In this document: positions 6,869 through 16,050 of the stretch, piece after piece | Numbering within the stretch: the stretch's first letter is position 1 | How the letters are laid out: each line of letters opens with the position of its first letter | Assembly (NCBI RefSeq): GCF_000633455.1 | Contig: NZ_AYMG01000001.1 | Location: 248,001 to 312,000, forward strand | DNA from: Pedobacter jeongneungensis | Lineage (GTDB): Bacteria > Bacteroidota > Bacteroidia > Sphingobacteriales > Sphingobacteriaceae | Reading direction: 5' to 3' | DNA: 64,000 nt | The notes under the pieces: generated by a model | What the model was told of the DNA's origin: nothing | The model's database searches: none | The model's input: only the letters and a program-made list of their open reading frames with translations | Position numbers and translations under genes: made by a program

Positions 6869-9289
6869 TTAAGCCTTCTTCCTCTTTTTCTTCAGATCAA
6901 GATAATCTACATAATACAAAACCTTAACCGAAAGGCTGTTATTTTGCGGGGCATTTAAAATTCCGCTCAGGTTTTTATTATAACGCTGTGTATAATAAGT
7001 ATCATAAGTTTCTGCAGCATCTTTGTACGAAACAGAAAGGGTGCTGCCAGGTGCAAACTGCCAGGTATAAATTAAGTCGATGTTAAACACATTATAATTT
7101 CTATCCAGTCCACTTAGCGGTGCTCCGGTATAATCAGTTAAATTGCCATCCGGTTTAAGCAGGAAATATTCCTTATTCCTTCTATCACTCCAATAATGCC
7201 TCAATACCACCGTAAATCCCATTAAATTGGTAAAAGTATATTTCGCATCAAATGAGTTTTCTACCGTTCTGCGATCGTATTTAGAAAAGATGGCTTTATC
7301 ACCCTGTGCCGTTACCCAGTTTACATAATTGTAATTAGGATTAAAATTGAGGTCTAAACCAAAAGCAATTTTATCATTTATCCGCAGGTTTTGGAAAAAG
7401 TAAAAATTGTATTCCCTTCCTTTAAAAAGCTCCTGTTCTCTGTAGCGGATGTTTCCGCCAAAATTATATGCTTTTGCGCGGTTAGGGTTAATGTATAAAA
7501 CGAAGCTATAGCTTTCTGGTGCTTTATATACCTGCCCGTTTCTCGATTCGTAGAAATCGTTTTTTGCCGCCGTATAAATGCCATTTACTTCTGCCGACCA
7601 AAGATTTTTAAATTGAACATAAGGTCCGCCCTCTACAGAAAAAGTTTGGAAGCTACCTGGCGTAGCCCTCCTCGAGTATAAAACATTAAAGTAGCTTAAA
7701 AACTGATTATACCAACTGCTCGGCTTATAAATGTTATAATGAAAATCCAGCACCTGATCTAAAAAGTTGTTATTGGTAAAAAAGCCTAAATCAGATGGGT
7801 CAAATTTATCATCGGCGTATTGCTGCGAATAACTCCAGAGGAAATTACCACTCTGCTTGCCAAACTTAAGCCCGTAACTATATCCTGTACTGGTTTCTTT
7901 ACCCCGTAAATAGCTCATTTTACCTGCTCCATTAACAAAGTATTTGTTCCCTTTATTGTTCAGGTTAAACAGCAATGCCGTTACATTGGCATCGTAGGCC
8001 GAACCCTGCCTCAACACATTGGTATTGATAAATGTTGCCGAGCTATTGTTTTTTAACGATTGATCGAAAACCAGAATGTTGTAATTGGTTAGCGGCTGGG
8101 TCTCTACCATACGCACGTTCCCCTGAGCATCTTCCACCTCGGTTTCCATACTATTGGTTATTGCATTAAAAATCCCGATCCCCAAGCCCTTTGCCGTCCT
8201 TCCCGAAATTTTTGTAGCATTTAATACTTTGGCTTCGGTTTGATCTTTTACGATTTTATCGCTGCCCACTCCGCTGTAATCGTAATAAGATGGGATGGAA
8301 CCGATCCGTTTTGAATAAAAAAGATCGCCTTTGTTAAAAAGCTCAGTTCCTTCGGTAAAAAACTGACGGTTTTCGTTAAATTTCACCTCAAAAGGGGTAA
8401 GGTTCAAAATTCTGTTATCCGATTGCACCTGACCGAAATCGGGTACCAAAGTCATATCGAGGGTAAAACTGTTATTAATGCCGTATTTAACGTCCATACC
8501 CCCGTTAAAACGCGAGGTTGTATTTTTTACTCCTGGCAAATTAGCGGGGTAATGGTTTACATAAGCCGAAATATATGGCGAAAAAGATAACCTTAATGGC
8601 GGTTTAATATCTTTTATTCCCATCCAAAGTCCTTCCTGATTGATAAAACCACTTACTTTAGGGTCTACAAAGTTCCAAAAAGTTTGAAGGTTTTTTCGCT
8701 GAATCCTGCGGCTAAAGTTTAGTCCCCAGTTCTGGATATCCTTACCCGAGAAACGAAGGGCCGAATAAGGGATTTTCATTTCACAGGTCCAGCCCTTATC
8801 GTCTAATTTAACCGCACTTTCCCACACCGCATTCCAATTGGCGTCTTCATCACCAACCTGCGAGTATTTAGCATCAAACTGAACCCCTGCTGCGGTAACG
8901 AAAAATCCGTTTCCGTTCATTTTATCATAAAAAGGATCAACAATAATCGAAATGAAATCCGCGTTACCAATATTATCCCTCGAAACCAGTTCGTGCGAAA
9001 CGCTATCGGGATGATCGTACATGCGGGCATAAACGTAAATGGCAACGTCATCATAAATCACCTTCATTTCGGTACGCTTATCCTGAGTTTCAATTTTTCC
9101 GGGATTTGGCCTTATCTGGATAAAATCGGTGGCAACAGGCACATTGTTCCAGCATTCATCATCTAAAATACCATCAATTTTAGGAATCTGAGTCGTTCTT
9201 TTTGCATCTAAATGTTTCTGTTTAGAAATATCCTGCGCTTTACAGAAAGTACATAGAAATATTAAAATAGGGAGGATATAGCGTTTCAT
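6869..9289 (-). CDS. DUF5916 outer-membrane protein with N-terminal CBM9-like domain
   Basis: An 806-residue exported protein. The signal peptide (KRYILPILIFLCTFCKA) precedes a CBM9-like beta-sandwich (about 30-230; IDGILDDECWNNVPV, DFISIIVDPFYDKMNG, WTCEMKIPYSALRF), followed by a long barrel-like region of alternating aromatic beta strands running to the C-terminus. This is the DUF5916 architecture, common in Bacteroidota and often annotated as hydrolase or carbohydrate binding by its N-terminal domain only. GTELFNKGDLFYSKRIG is characteristic. It has no SusC plug. Substrate is unknown. The protein ends in a basic KKKRKKA tail, unusual for an outer-membrane barrel. Confidence 0.85.
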   Translation of the reverse strand: MKRYILPILIFLCTFCKAQDISKQKHLDAKRTTQIPKIDGILDDECWNNVPVATDFIQIRPNPGKIETQDKRTEMKVIYDDVAIYVYARMYDHPDSVSHELVSRDNIGNADFISIIVDPFYDKMNGNGFFVTAAGVQFDAKYSQVGDEDANWNAVWESAVKLDDKGWTCEMKIPYSALRFSGKDIQNWGLNFSRRIQRKNLQTFWNFVDPKVSGFINQEGLWMGIKDIKPPLRLSFSPYISAYVNHYPANLPGVKNTTSRFNGGMDVKYGINNSFTLDMTLVPDFGQVQSDNRILNLTPFEVKFNENRQFFTEGTELFNKGDLFYSKRIGSIPSYYDYSGVGSDKIVKDQTEAKVLNATKISGRTAKGLGIGIFNAITNSMETEVEDAQGNVRMVETQPLTNYNILVFDQSLKNNSSATFINTNVLRQGSAYDANVTALLFNLNNKGNKYFVNGAGKMSYLRGKETSTGYSYGLKFGKQSGNFLWSYSQQYADDKFDPSDLGFFTNNNFLDQVLDFHYNIYKPSSWYNQFLSYFNVLYSRRATPGSFQTFSVEGGPYVQFKNLWSAEVNGIYTAAKNDFYESRNGQVYKAPESYSFVLYINPNRAKAYNFGGNIRYREQELFKGREYNFYFFQNLRINDKIAFGLDLNFNPNYNYVNWVTAQGDKAIFSKYDRRTVENSFDAKYTFTNLMGFTVVLRHYWSDRRNKEYFLLKPDGNLTDYTGAPLSGLDRNYNVFNIDLIYTWQFAPGSTLSVSYKDAAETYDTYYTQRYNKNLSGILNAPQNNSLSVKVLYYVDYLDLKKKRKKA

Positions 9290-9501
9290 TCGTTTAGGTT
9301 AGTTGGATATAAGACTGTGTACAGAACAAAATGTTGCATCAAAACTTAAATAACCTCCGGGTTTATTATATTCTGATGCGGGATATGCGATGAACGGATT
9401 TAAAAAGGCAATAAAGGTTGGTGCCACTTAACATTAAGCAGCAGATTTTTTTTAAGAATATTAGGGATTTTTGTTTCTGTGTATGAGGGACAAGGCCGAT
9501 A

Positions 9502-9537
9502 CAACTATTTTTGGCGATTGGGCGCCAAAAATAGTTG
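9502..9537. terminator. Perfect 15-bp hairpin downstream of the BlaR1-type gene
   Basis: CAACTATTTTTGGCG at 9502-9516 is exactly complementary to 9523-9537 around a six-base loop. It lies 26 bases after the stop of the minus-strand sensor gene. No uridine run follows on the minus strand, so it may be a terminator, an mRNA-stabilising end, or a protein site. The rest of 9290-9563 holds no gene I can support. Confidence 0.5.
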
Positions 9538-9563
9538 GTTTGGTTTATTGGGTTGTTGCTCAA

Positions 9564-10490
9564 CTAATCCAGCGCAAGCACTTTCATTTTGATGTAATCT
9601 TCTATAGAATTATAGTTATGGCCCTTTTTCTTCATCGAAGCGACAAATACAGGAGACGTTCCGGTGGCTTTTGCAGAGATGATATCATCTACACTTAAAT
9701 TCTTAAAGCCCAGTTTTTTAAACTCGCTAAAATCAGAAGCAGCTACACTCAAAGATTTCAATGATATAAGCTGATCAGCGCTTAAACCTGTTAGGCCAGC
9801 TGTTTTAAAACTTGCAAAATACTCGGGAGTAACCCCTAAAGATTTCATCGCAATTAAATTATCGTCAGAAACCTTCAGCCCCTGAGCAGAAAAACCTGCA
9901 TAATAATCGGCGGTAACACCTAAGGATTTCATGGCGATCAGGTTATCTTCAGAAACTTTTAAGCCCTGAGCCGAAAAGCTTTTGGCATAATCGGGGGTAA
10001 TATTCATTACTTTTCTGGTAATCAACCTGCTCAGTTTTTCATCCTCATCAGTATCCTCTGTTGTATTCTTCTGAGGAGTTTTGCCCAGCTTAGCTTTTAC
10101 TGGGGTTGTTTGTACATTCGATGCACGGCTTTCCTCATCGGCAGATTTTGCATTTTTCAGGTACTCTCCCGTAATGCCCTGCGATTTAAGGGTGATCATT
10201 TTATCGGCCGTTATTTTGGTAAAACCAGATTCTTTAATGCCTTTTACAAAATCAGCATCTACATTTAAAGCCTTTAGCGGAATCAGCTCGCCCAGGGTTA
10301 AATTTGTCAAACCGGCTGTTTTTAACGATTTAATGTATTCAGGAGTTACATTCAATGCAACCAAAGGGATCAGGTTATCTTTAGAAATACCATCGTAACC
10401 CAATGCTTTTATCCCGGCAATATAGTTTCTCTTTACATTGATCATAAAAAATACCAGGTTATCTTTTGTCTTGATATTGGTTATGCCTTC
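9564..10490 (-). repeat. Internal ~87-base coding repeats in the M56 sensor gene
   Basis: At the protein level about nine units of 28-29 residues are stacked (for example DNLIAMKSLGVTPEYFASFK). At the DNA level the most alike pair is near 9841-9893 and 9928-9980, offset by 87 bases. An acidic, charged insert (KNTTEDTDEDEKLSRL) interrupts the series near the middle. Confidence 0.75.
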
Positions 10491-11720
10491 TTTGGTAAGG
10501 AAACTGGTAAAATCTGCATTAGAACTAAATTTGTAAGTCCCCATGCCGGTATTGTTTTCAAATTTCCCGCTAAAGTTCATGGTGCCGGCATCGCGGGTTA
10601 CCGAGAACGTTCCTTCGCTTCCTCTTGGCAGGTTTTTAAGCTCTGTCATCGAAAAAGACTGGCTGCTGTTATTGTTTTTGCCGTCTTCGTCTGATTCGAA
10701 ACGGATATTTACTTTATCTCCATTAATGGTGGCAAACCAGGTGCCATCGTTCTCCATCAATTGAAATTTTTCACTCTTTTTTACCTGACTATCATTTTTT
10801 CCATAAGCCATCGGCTCGTTAAGGAAAGCGATAAATACCAAAAACAATGGCACAATAAAGAGATATTTCCAGGTAGAATTTACGTTTGATTTTTTTGCGT
10901 TCATCATAACTAATCTTTTTTTAAGGATGGATTGATTGTAGTTAGTGGTCAAACTGGCTGGAAAATGTGGGGCCGACACTTTTACCAGGCTCATTTGATA
11001 GCTGGCAGGCTCTATATCAGAGTTGGCCAGCAGTTCATTATCCGTCAAAAACTCGAGGTTGTCTTCCATCGCCTTCCTGTACATCCAGGCAAAGGGATTA
11101 AACCACTGAAAAACCAAGGCCAGTTCGGCGATCAAAATATCATAGCTATGCCCTTGCTGGATATGGATTTTTTCGTGCAGGATAATTTGGTTGTAGGTAT
11201 CCCAATCATACTTTTCGGGATTGATAAAAATGTTATTGGCAAACGAGCAGGGTGCCTGATTACCTGCCAGTTCAACAATTCTGAAACGGCCATCAATAAT
11301 TACAGGTCGAGAATAAGCACGATAGAGCAAAACAAAAAGCTGAAAAACAAAATTGATCGCAAATACGGCTACCCCAAGCCAATAAGCCCATAAAACCAGC
11401 TTTAGGATAGAAATATCTTTAAAGTAAGAACCCTTCTCATTGTTTTCCGTGCTGGTTGTAGCCTTTACCGTCGACTTTTGCTGAGGTATGCCTACCGCAG
11501 GTGCCGCAGGTTCATTAATAATAATTGGTGCCTCTACATTTGCTTTTCTGAATGAAAATTGTGCTGGCACCGGCATTAAAGGCAGGCTAAAAGACAATAC
11601 CAAACAAACCAGCAATACGTATCTGTTTAAAGGAAAAAAGGTTTCATTTTGCAACAGGAGCTTATAAAATACCAGGCAACCTGTTAAAATCAGGGCCACA
11701 CTCAACACGTAGAACATCAT
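9564..11720 (-). CDS. BlaR1-like M56 membrane metalloprotease sensor with C-terminal helical repeats
   Basis: A 718-residue membrane protein. Transmembrane segments lie near residues 3-23, 35-50, 105-132 and 285-300. The M56 zinc-protease motif HEKIH is at 182-186 and is followed by NPFAWMYRKAMEDNLEFLTDNELL, which provides the third-ligand region. In classical BlaR1 the C-terminus is a penicillin-binding sensor; here it is replaced by a short beta-type segment (about 310-405) and about nine imperfect repeats of 28-29 residues (about 410-718; pattern LIxLKxLxVTPEYxxxxKxxGL). The ATG overlaps the end of the blaI-type gene (ATGA). Ligand unknown; probably a protease that relieves BlaI-type repression. 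Confidence 0.88.
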   Translation of the reverse strand: MMFYVLSVALILTGCLVFYKLLLQNETFFPLNRYVLLVCLVLSFSLPLMPVPAQFSFRKANVEAPIIINEPAAPAVGIPQQKSTVKATTSTENNEKGSYFKDISILKLVLWAYWLGVAVFAINFVFQLFVLLYRAYSRPVIIDGRFRIVELAGNQAPCSFANNIFINPEKYDWDTYNQIILHEKIHIQQGHSYDILIAELALVFQWFNPFAWMYRKAMEDNLEFLTDNELLANSDIEPASYQMSLVKVSAPHFPASLTTNYNQSILKKRLVMMNAKKSNVNSTWKYLFIVPLFLVFIAFLNEPMAYGKNDSQVKKSEKFQLMENDGTWFATINGDKVNIRFESDEDGKNNNSSQSFSMTELKNLPRGSEGTFSVTRDAGTMNFSGKFENNTGMGTYKFSSNADFTSFLTKEGITNIKTKDNLVFFMINVKRNYIAGIKALGYDGISKDNLIPLVALNVTPEYIKSLKTAGLTNLTLGELIPLKALNVDADFVKGIKESGFTKITADKMITLKSQGITGEYLKNAKSADEESRASNVQTTPVKAKLGKTPQKNTTEDTDEDEKLSRLITRKVMNITPDYAKSFSAQGLKVSEDNLIAMKSLGVTADYYAGFSAQGLKVSDDNLIAMKSLGVTPEYFASFKTAGLTGLSADQLISLKSLSVAASDFSEFKKLGFKNLSVDDIISAKATGTSPVFVASMKKKGHNYNSIEDYIKMKVLALD

Positions 11721-12079
11721 GGTTTCTTTGTTTTAATGAGGTTAACAATTTCAGTTAATTCGTCTTCTGATAAATTTTGTTCTTTAGCAAAAAAAGCCAG
11801 CATACGCGGATAAGAATTGTCGAAGTATTGGCTTACAACATCCTTTAACGCGTGCTTTTGGTATTCTTCCCGTCCAATAACCGGGAAATAACAGAACATA
11901 TTGCCAATTACATCATGACCCAAAAATCCTTTTTCCTCTAAAATTTTCACCATCGTAGCTACACTGTTGTAATGAGGCTTAGGTTCGGGCAGCAAAGGGA
12001 TAATATCCCTGATAAAGCCCTTCTCTACGTCCCAAAACACTTGCATAATTTGTTCTTCTCTTTTTGCTAGTTTGATCAT
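11717..12079 (-). CDS. BlaI/MecI-family transcriptional repressor
   Basis: A 120-residue winged-helix repressor. IKLAKREEQIMQVFWDVEKGFIRDII is the family N-terminus and PKPHYNSVATMVKILEEKGFLGHD contains the recognition helix and wing; the C-terminal half would dimerise and hold the cleavage site. The ATG at 12079 is chosen because the alternative upstream start at 12100 lies inside the -7 box at 12098-12105. It overlaps the downstream M56 gene by four bases, so the two are translationally coupled. The family represses its own operon until the partner protease signals. Two operator-like palindromes lie just upstream. Confidence 0.92.
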   Translation of the reverse strand: MIKLAKREEQIMQVFWDVEKGFIRDIIPLLPEPKPHYNSVATMVKILEEKGFLGHDVIGNMFCYFPVIGREEYQKHALKDVVSQYFDNSYPRMLAFFAKEQNLSEDELTEIVNLIKTKKP

Positions 12080-12097
12080 GTTGTAAAAATTGATAAA

Positions 12098-12126
12098 CAA
12101 ACATACTACTAATTTATTAATAGCAA
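12098..12126 (-). promoter_or_regulatory. Promoter of the blaI-blaR1-type operon
   Basis: Minus strand: -7 box TATGTTTG (12105 down to 12098) and -33 TTG (12126 to 12124), separated by 18 bases, a good match to the Bacteroidota consensus. The -7 box ends 18 bases before the ATG at 12079. Confidence 0.7.
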
Positions 12127-12144
12127 TACTAATCGATTAGTATT
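12107..12144. promoter_or_regulatory. Paired operator-like palindromes for the BlaI-type repressor
   Basis: AATACTAATCGATTAGTATT (12125-12144) is a perfect 20-base palindrome. A second, imperfect copy, ACTAATTTATTAAT, starts at 12108; the equivalent core ACTAATCGATTAGT starts at 12128, exactly 20 bases away. The two lie on the same helix face. The first overlaps the -33 element and the second lies between -33 and -7, so bound repressor would block RNA polymerase. BlaI/MecI proteins are known to bind paired palindromes; this assignment is inferred. Confidence 0.65.
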
Positions 12145-12253
12145 AATGTAACTTTTGCATTACATTTAATTTTTAAATGGCTATATTTTTAATAATCAGA
12201 CCTTAAAATTGCCGTTTAATTACGATTAAACTCTCTTTTAGGCAAAAAAACAA

Positions 12254-12261
12254 TATCTTTG
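12254..12261 (+). promoter_or_regulatory. -7 box (TATCTTTG) for ffh
   Basis: Exact TAnnTTTG match 25 bases before the ffh ATG at 12287. It supports that start over a TTG at 12275. Confidence 0.65.
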
Positions 12262-12286
12262 CATTTACAAAAATTTGTACCCAATT

Positions 12287-13624
12287 ATGTTTGATAATTT
12301 ACAGGACAAGCTAGACAGAGCATTTAAAGTATTAAAAGGACAAGGCAGCATTACGGAAATCAACGTGGCAGAAACCATGAAAGAAATTCGCAAAGCGTTA
12401 TTGGATGCCGACGTAAATTATAAAACAGCAAAAGCATTTACCGATGATGTGAGACAAAAAGCGTTAGGACAAAATGTACTAACAGCAGTTTCTCCGGGTC
12501 AGTTGCTTACCAAAATAATGAACGACGAACTTGCTGCCTTAATGGGTGGCGAAGTTACCGAGTTAGATACCAAAGCAAATCCTACCATTATATTAATTGC
12601 AGGTTTAAACGGTGCGGGTAAAACTACCTTCGCAGGTAAACTGGCATTACACTTAAAAGGCAAGGGTAAAAAACCTTTATTGGTTGCCGGCGATATGTAC
12701 CGCCCGGCAGCGGTAGATCAGTTAGAGGTTTTGGGAACTTCTGTTGGCGTATCGGTTTATGCTAACCGCGATTCGAAAGATCCTGTTGGTATTGCCCTTG
12801 AAGGTATTGCGCACGGTAAACAAAACGGAAACAACGTTATTATTATCGATACCGCCGGTCGTTTGGCTATTGATGAATCGTTAATGAACGAGATTTCGGA
12901 GGTGAAAGCCCAAACCAATCCTCATGAGATTTTATTCGTAGTAGATTCAATGACTGGTCAGGATGCGGTAAATACAGCCAAAGTATTTAACGACCGTTTG
13001 GATTTTACTGGTGTTGTTCTAACAAAATTAGATGGTGATACCCGTGGTGGTGCAGCCCTTTCAATTAAATCGGTGGTAAACAAACCGATTAAATTTATCG
13101 GTACCGGCGAGAAAATGGAAGCACTGGATGTTTTCTATCCAGATCGTATGGCATCACGTATTTTGGGTATGGGTGATGTGGTTTCACTTGTTGAACGTGC
13201 GCAGATGCAGTTCGATGAGAAAGAGGCCGCAGAACTTCAGAAAAAAATCCGTAAAAATAAATTCGACTTCAACGATTTCTATAACCAGATCCAGCAGATC
13301 AAGAAAATGGGTAATATGAAAGATTTGATGGGCATGATTCCTGGTGTGGGTAAAATGATGAAGAATGTAGATATCCAGGATGATGCTTTTAAATCAATCG
13401 AAGCCATCATTAATTCGATGACCCCGTTCGAAAAAGAAAATCCAGATAGCATTCAACAAAGTCGCCGTTTGCGTATTGCAAAAGGATCGGGCAGTAAGGT
13501 AGAAGAAGTAACCAAGCTGATTAAACAGTTTGAAGATATGCGTAAAATGATGAAGCAGTTTTCTAACCCGGCAGCCGCAGCAGCAATGATGAAAGGCATG
13601 CCTAAAATGCCGTTTGGAAGATAG
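12287..13624 (+). CDS. ffh: Signal recognition particle GTPase Ffh (SRP54)
   Basis: A 445-residue SRP54 GTPase that binds signal sequences of nascent membrane and secreted proteins and hands them to FtsY. The N domain (about 1-85) is followed by the G domain with GLNGAGKTTFAGKLA (about 105-119), DTAGR, the TKLDGDTRGG box, and then the methionine-rich M domain (about 310-445) with GMIPGVGKMMK. Start ATG 12287 gives the conserved MFDNLQDKLDRAF; the preceding TTG would be very close to the promoter. A clear -7 box lies upstream and a hairpin terminator downstream, so it appears monocistronic. Confidence 0.97.
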   Translation: MFDNLQDKLDRAFKVLKGQGSITEINVAETMKEIRKALLDADVNYKTAKAFTDDVRQKALGQNVLTAVSPGQLLTKIMNDELAALMGGEVTELDTKANPTIILIAGLNGAGKTTFAGKLALHLKGKGKKPLLVAGDMYRPAAVDQLEVLGTSVGVSVYANRDSKDPVGIALEGIAHGKQNGNNVIIIDTAGRLAIDESLMNEISEVKAQTNPHEILFVVDSMTGQDAVNTAKVFNDRLDFTGVVLTKLDGDTRGGAALSIKSVVNKPIKFIGTGEKMEALDVFYPDRMASRILGMGDVVSLVERAQMQFDEKEAAELQKKIRKNKFDFNDFYNQIQQIKKMGNMKDLMGMIPGVGKMMKNVDIQDDAFKSIEAIINSMTPFEKENPDSIQQSRRLRIAKGSGSKVEEVTKLIKQFEDMRKMMKQFSNPAAAAAMMKGMPKMPFGR

Positions 13625-13670
13625 GTTTTAGCAGAAAGTTTAAAGCAAAAATAACATATTGCAGATATTT

Positions 13671-13700
13671 AAATCCCAATCAGAAATGGTTGGGATTTTT
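13671..13700 (+). terminator. Rho-independent terminator after ffh
   Basis: AAATCCCAA (13671-13679) pairs with TTGGGATTT (13690-13698) around a ten-base loop, and a T-run follows. Confidence 0.75.
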
Positions 13701-13732
13701 GGTTTATAGGTTTTGGAAATGAGTGTTCAGCA

Positions 13733-13810
13733 TTCTATAGCGGGCTACAGTCCTGCTTTTCCTGCTGCCGATAGAAAAATCGGCATTCGTACAATCAGGT
13801 TTATTTAACC
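13733..13810. repeat. Dispersed intergenic repeat, family B, copy 1
   Basis: Contains GCGGGCTACAGTCCTG, the hairpin GCCGAT...ATCGGC, and the end CAGGTTTATTTAAC. Related copies are at 34014-34090 (opposite strand) and 55241-55310. The rest of 13811-14002 is AT-rich with no gene seen. Confidence 0.55.
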
Positions 13811-13936
13811 AAGTTTGTTGCTTAGCTTAACTAGAACTCCAAAATCAAATAGCGCTATCAGTTTTCTTCCTTAATTAAAAGCCCGTCAGGGATATCGCAA
13901 AGTGCTATAATTTTAGTCAATAAACTAAAAAATTAT

Positions 13937-13944
13937 TATCTTAG
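13937..13944 (+). promoter_or_regulatory. Possible -7 box (TATCTTAG) for the YifB/ComM gene
   Basis: One mismatch from TAnnTTTG, 58 bases before the ATG at 14003. Confidence 0.35.
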
Positions 13945-14002
13945 CATAAATCACTATTCGTCCCGAATAATTTACATCCTGCTTTTATTTAATAAAAAAT
14001 TA

Positions 14003-15541
14003 ATGCTTGTAAAAACATACGGGAGTGCTGTTTATGGTGTAAATGCACTAACCATAACCATCGAAGTGAATATCAGTGGCGGTACCAAATACTACATGGT
14101 AGGTCTGCCAGATAATGCGGTAAAAGAAAGTCTGCAACGAGTGGCCAGTGCCATTAACATTTCGGGCTTGCGTATGCCGAAGCAAAAAATCGTGGTCAAC
14201 TTGGCACCTGCCGATATTAAAAAAGAAGGCTCATCCTATGATTTACCCATTGCCATCGGCATTTTAGCCGCATCAGGGCAAATTCCCAATGATGAATTGG
14301 AGAACTATTTCATTATGGGCGAACTTTCCTTAGATGGAAGTATCCAGCCTATAAAGGGTGCTTTACCCATTGCCATACAGGCACAACAAGATGGTTTTAA
14401 AGGCTTTATCCTGCCTAAACAAAATGTACGCGAAGCGGCCATTGTTGATGGTTTAGCTGCTTATGGCGTAGAAAATCTTGCACAGGTAGCGGCTTTTTTT
14501 AATAAAACAGAAGTATTAGAAGAGGTTAAAGTAGATACCAAAGAAGAATTTTTAAAAAACATTAACAACTACGAACACGATTTTGCAGATGTTAAAGGGC
14601 AGGAAAATATTAAACGCGCACTCGAAATTGCCGCTGCCGGAGGACATAATGTAATATTGATCGGTCCGCCGGGAGCCGGAAAAACCATGCTTGCTAAACG
14701 CCTGCCTACCATTTTGCCTCCCTTAAATTTAAACGAAGCGCTCGAAACCACGAAAATTCACTCTGTAGCTGGAAAGCTTTCTGCAGCAGATGCTTTGATG
14801 ACCGCGCGTCCTTACCGTTCGCCCCATCATACCATTAGCGACGTGGCCCTCGTTGGCGGCGGAATCAACCCGCAGCCAGGCGAAATATCGCTGGCACATA
14901 ACGGCGTTTTGTTTCTGGATGAATTGCCTGAATTTAAACGTACCGTTTTAGAAGTAATGCGCCAGCCTCTGGAAGATCGTAAAGTTGCCATTTCAAGAGC
15001 GAGGTTTTCGGTAGAATATCCGGCCAGTTTTATGCTGGTAGCATCTATGAACCCCTGCCCATGTGGCTTTTATAACCACCCCGAAAAAGATTGCGTTTGC
15101 GCACCAGGCGTAGTGCAAAAATACCTGAGCAAAATTTCAGGTCCACTTTTAGACCGCATCGATTTACACGTAGAGGTTACACCTGTTAATTTTACTTCTT
15201 TGGCCTCTTCAGACCATGCTGAAAAAAGCGACGTTATTAGAAATCGCGTAATTAAAGCACGGGAAATTCAGGATAAACGTTTTGCAGATAAACCAGAACT
15301 GCATTATAATGCACAAATGAGTCCTAAAATGGTCCGCAAAGTCTGCCAGATTAATGAGGATGGAATTATGCTTTTAAAAACCGCCATGGAAAGCCTGGGT
15401 TTATCAGCACGGGCTTACGACAGGATTTTAAAAGTGGCACGCACCATTGCCGATCTGGCCGGAAGCGAAAATGTAGAACTCGAACACCTGGCCGAATCAA
15501 TCAATTACCGCAGTTTGGATCGTGACGGCTGGGCAGGGTAA
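14003..15541 (+). CDS. YifB/ComM family magnesium-chelatase-like AAA+ ATPase
   Basis: A 512-residue protein with an N-terminal Lon-like/S5 domain (about 1-170; VYGVNALTITIEV and KIVVNLAPADIKKEGS), an AAA+ core with Walker A GPPGAGKTMLAKR (about 220-232), Walker B FLDELPEF and the NPCPCGFYNHP cysteine motif, and a C-terminal Mg-chelatase-type helical domain (ending NYRSLDRDGWAG). ComM has been shown in Vibrio to be a branch-migration helicase that helps integrate transformed DNA; in Bacteroidota the role is presumed similar. Full length. It converges on a small hypothetical gene only 3 bases from its stop. Confidence 0.93.
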   Translation: MLVKTYGSAVYGVNALTITIEVNISGGTKYYMVGLPDNAVKESLQRVASAINISGLRMPKQKIVVNLAPADIKKEGSSYDLPIAIGILAASGQIPNDELENYFIMGELSLDGSIQPIKGALPIAIQAQQDGFKGFILPKQNVREAAIVDGLAAYGVENLAQVAAFFNKTEVLEEVKVDTKEEFLKNINNYEHDFADVKGQENIKRALEIAAAGGHNVILIGPPGAGKTMLAKRLPTILPPLNLNEALETTKIHSVAGKLSAADALMTARPYRSPHHTISDVALVGGGINPQPGEISLAHNGVLFLDELPEFKRTVLEVMRQPLEDRKVAISRARFSVEYPASFMLVASMNPCPCGFYNHPEKDCVCAPGVVQKYLSKISGPLLDRIDLHVEVTPVNFTSLASSDHAEKSDVIRNRVIKAREIQDKRFADKPELHYNAQMSPKMVRKVCQINEDGIMLLKTAMESLGLSARAYDRILKVARTIADLAGSENVELEHLAESINYRSLDRDGWAG

Positions 15542-15544
15542 TAT

Positions 15545-15937
15545 TTAACCTCTACTTACTGCCGTTAAAGTAAATTGCGTATCAAATACAACACTATAAC
15601 TAAGATAATCCAAAACAAATCCAGAATGGGATTCTAACGAAAACGCCAATGTATACGTAATGTGATCAGTCACGTAAGAATGTTGCCCGGTATCTTCTAT
15701 TGTGATCTCGTCAAGTTCAAAATATCCTTGGTTATTCATCACATATTCATCATCGAAAACCTGATTGGTAAATGCGATCAGAACATTTACCGATTTTGTA
15801 ATCATTGCCTCTATATTTTCAGAGATTACAAAAGTTGTCATAGATAAAAATCCATTCTTATTTCCTTTCAAATCTTTAATTTCAAAATGTAAAGGGATCT
15901 TACCTTTATAATCTATATGTGTTGTTGTATTTATCAT
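15545..15937 (-). CDS. Hypothetical protein, 130 residues
   Basis: A soluble-looking 130-residue protein without signal peptide or recognisable motif; mostly beta-strand predicted by eye with several acidic patches. The frame is uninterrupted and its stop faces the YifB/ComM stop at 3 bases, so it fills the gap neatly. No paralogue is seen in the window. Function unknown. Confidence 0.6.
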   Translation of the reverse strand: MINTTTHIDYKGKIPLHFEIKDLKGNKNGFLSMTTFVISENIEAMITKSVNVLIAFTNQVFDDEYVMNNQGYFELDEITIEDTGQHSYVTDHITYTLAFSLESHSGFVLDYLSYSVVFDTQFTLTAVSRG

Positions 15938-16050
15938 ATATTCTCAATAGCCTTTACGTAAATATAGGTAGAAAGGATAAATTGCAGCTTTGAAGATTAT
16001 ACTTTTACTTAAAGAAGTTCGTAATGAATTATTGCAATAAGAATCAGTTC

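Noticed and set aside
9366..9563. Open frame of 65 codons on the minus strand
   Set aside because: It lies in an AT-rich spacer with the perfect hairpin inside it and has no family-like features or credible start.
10932..11393. 153-codon frame on the plus strand
   Set aside because: It is the antisense of the M56 protease domain, which has clear catalytic motifs on the other strand.
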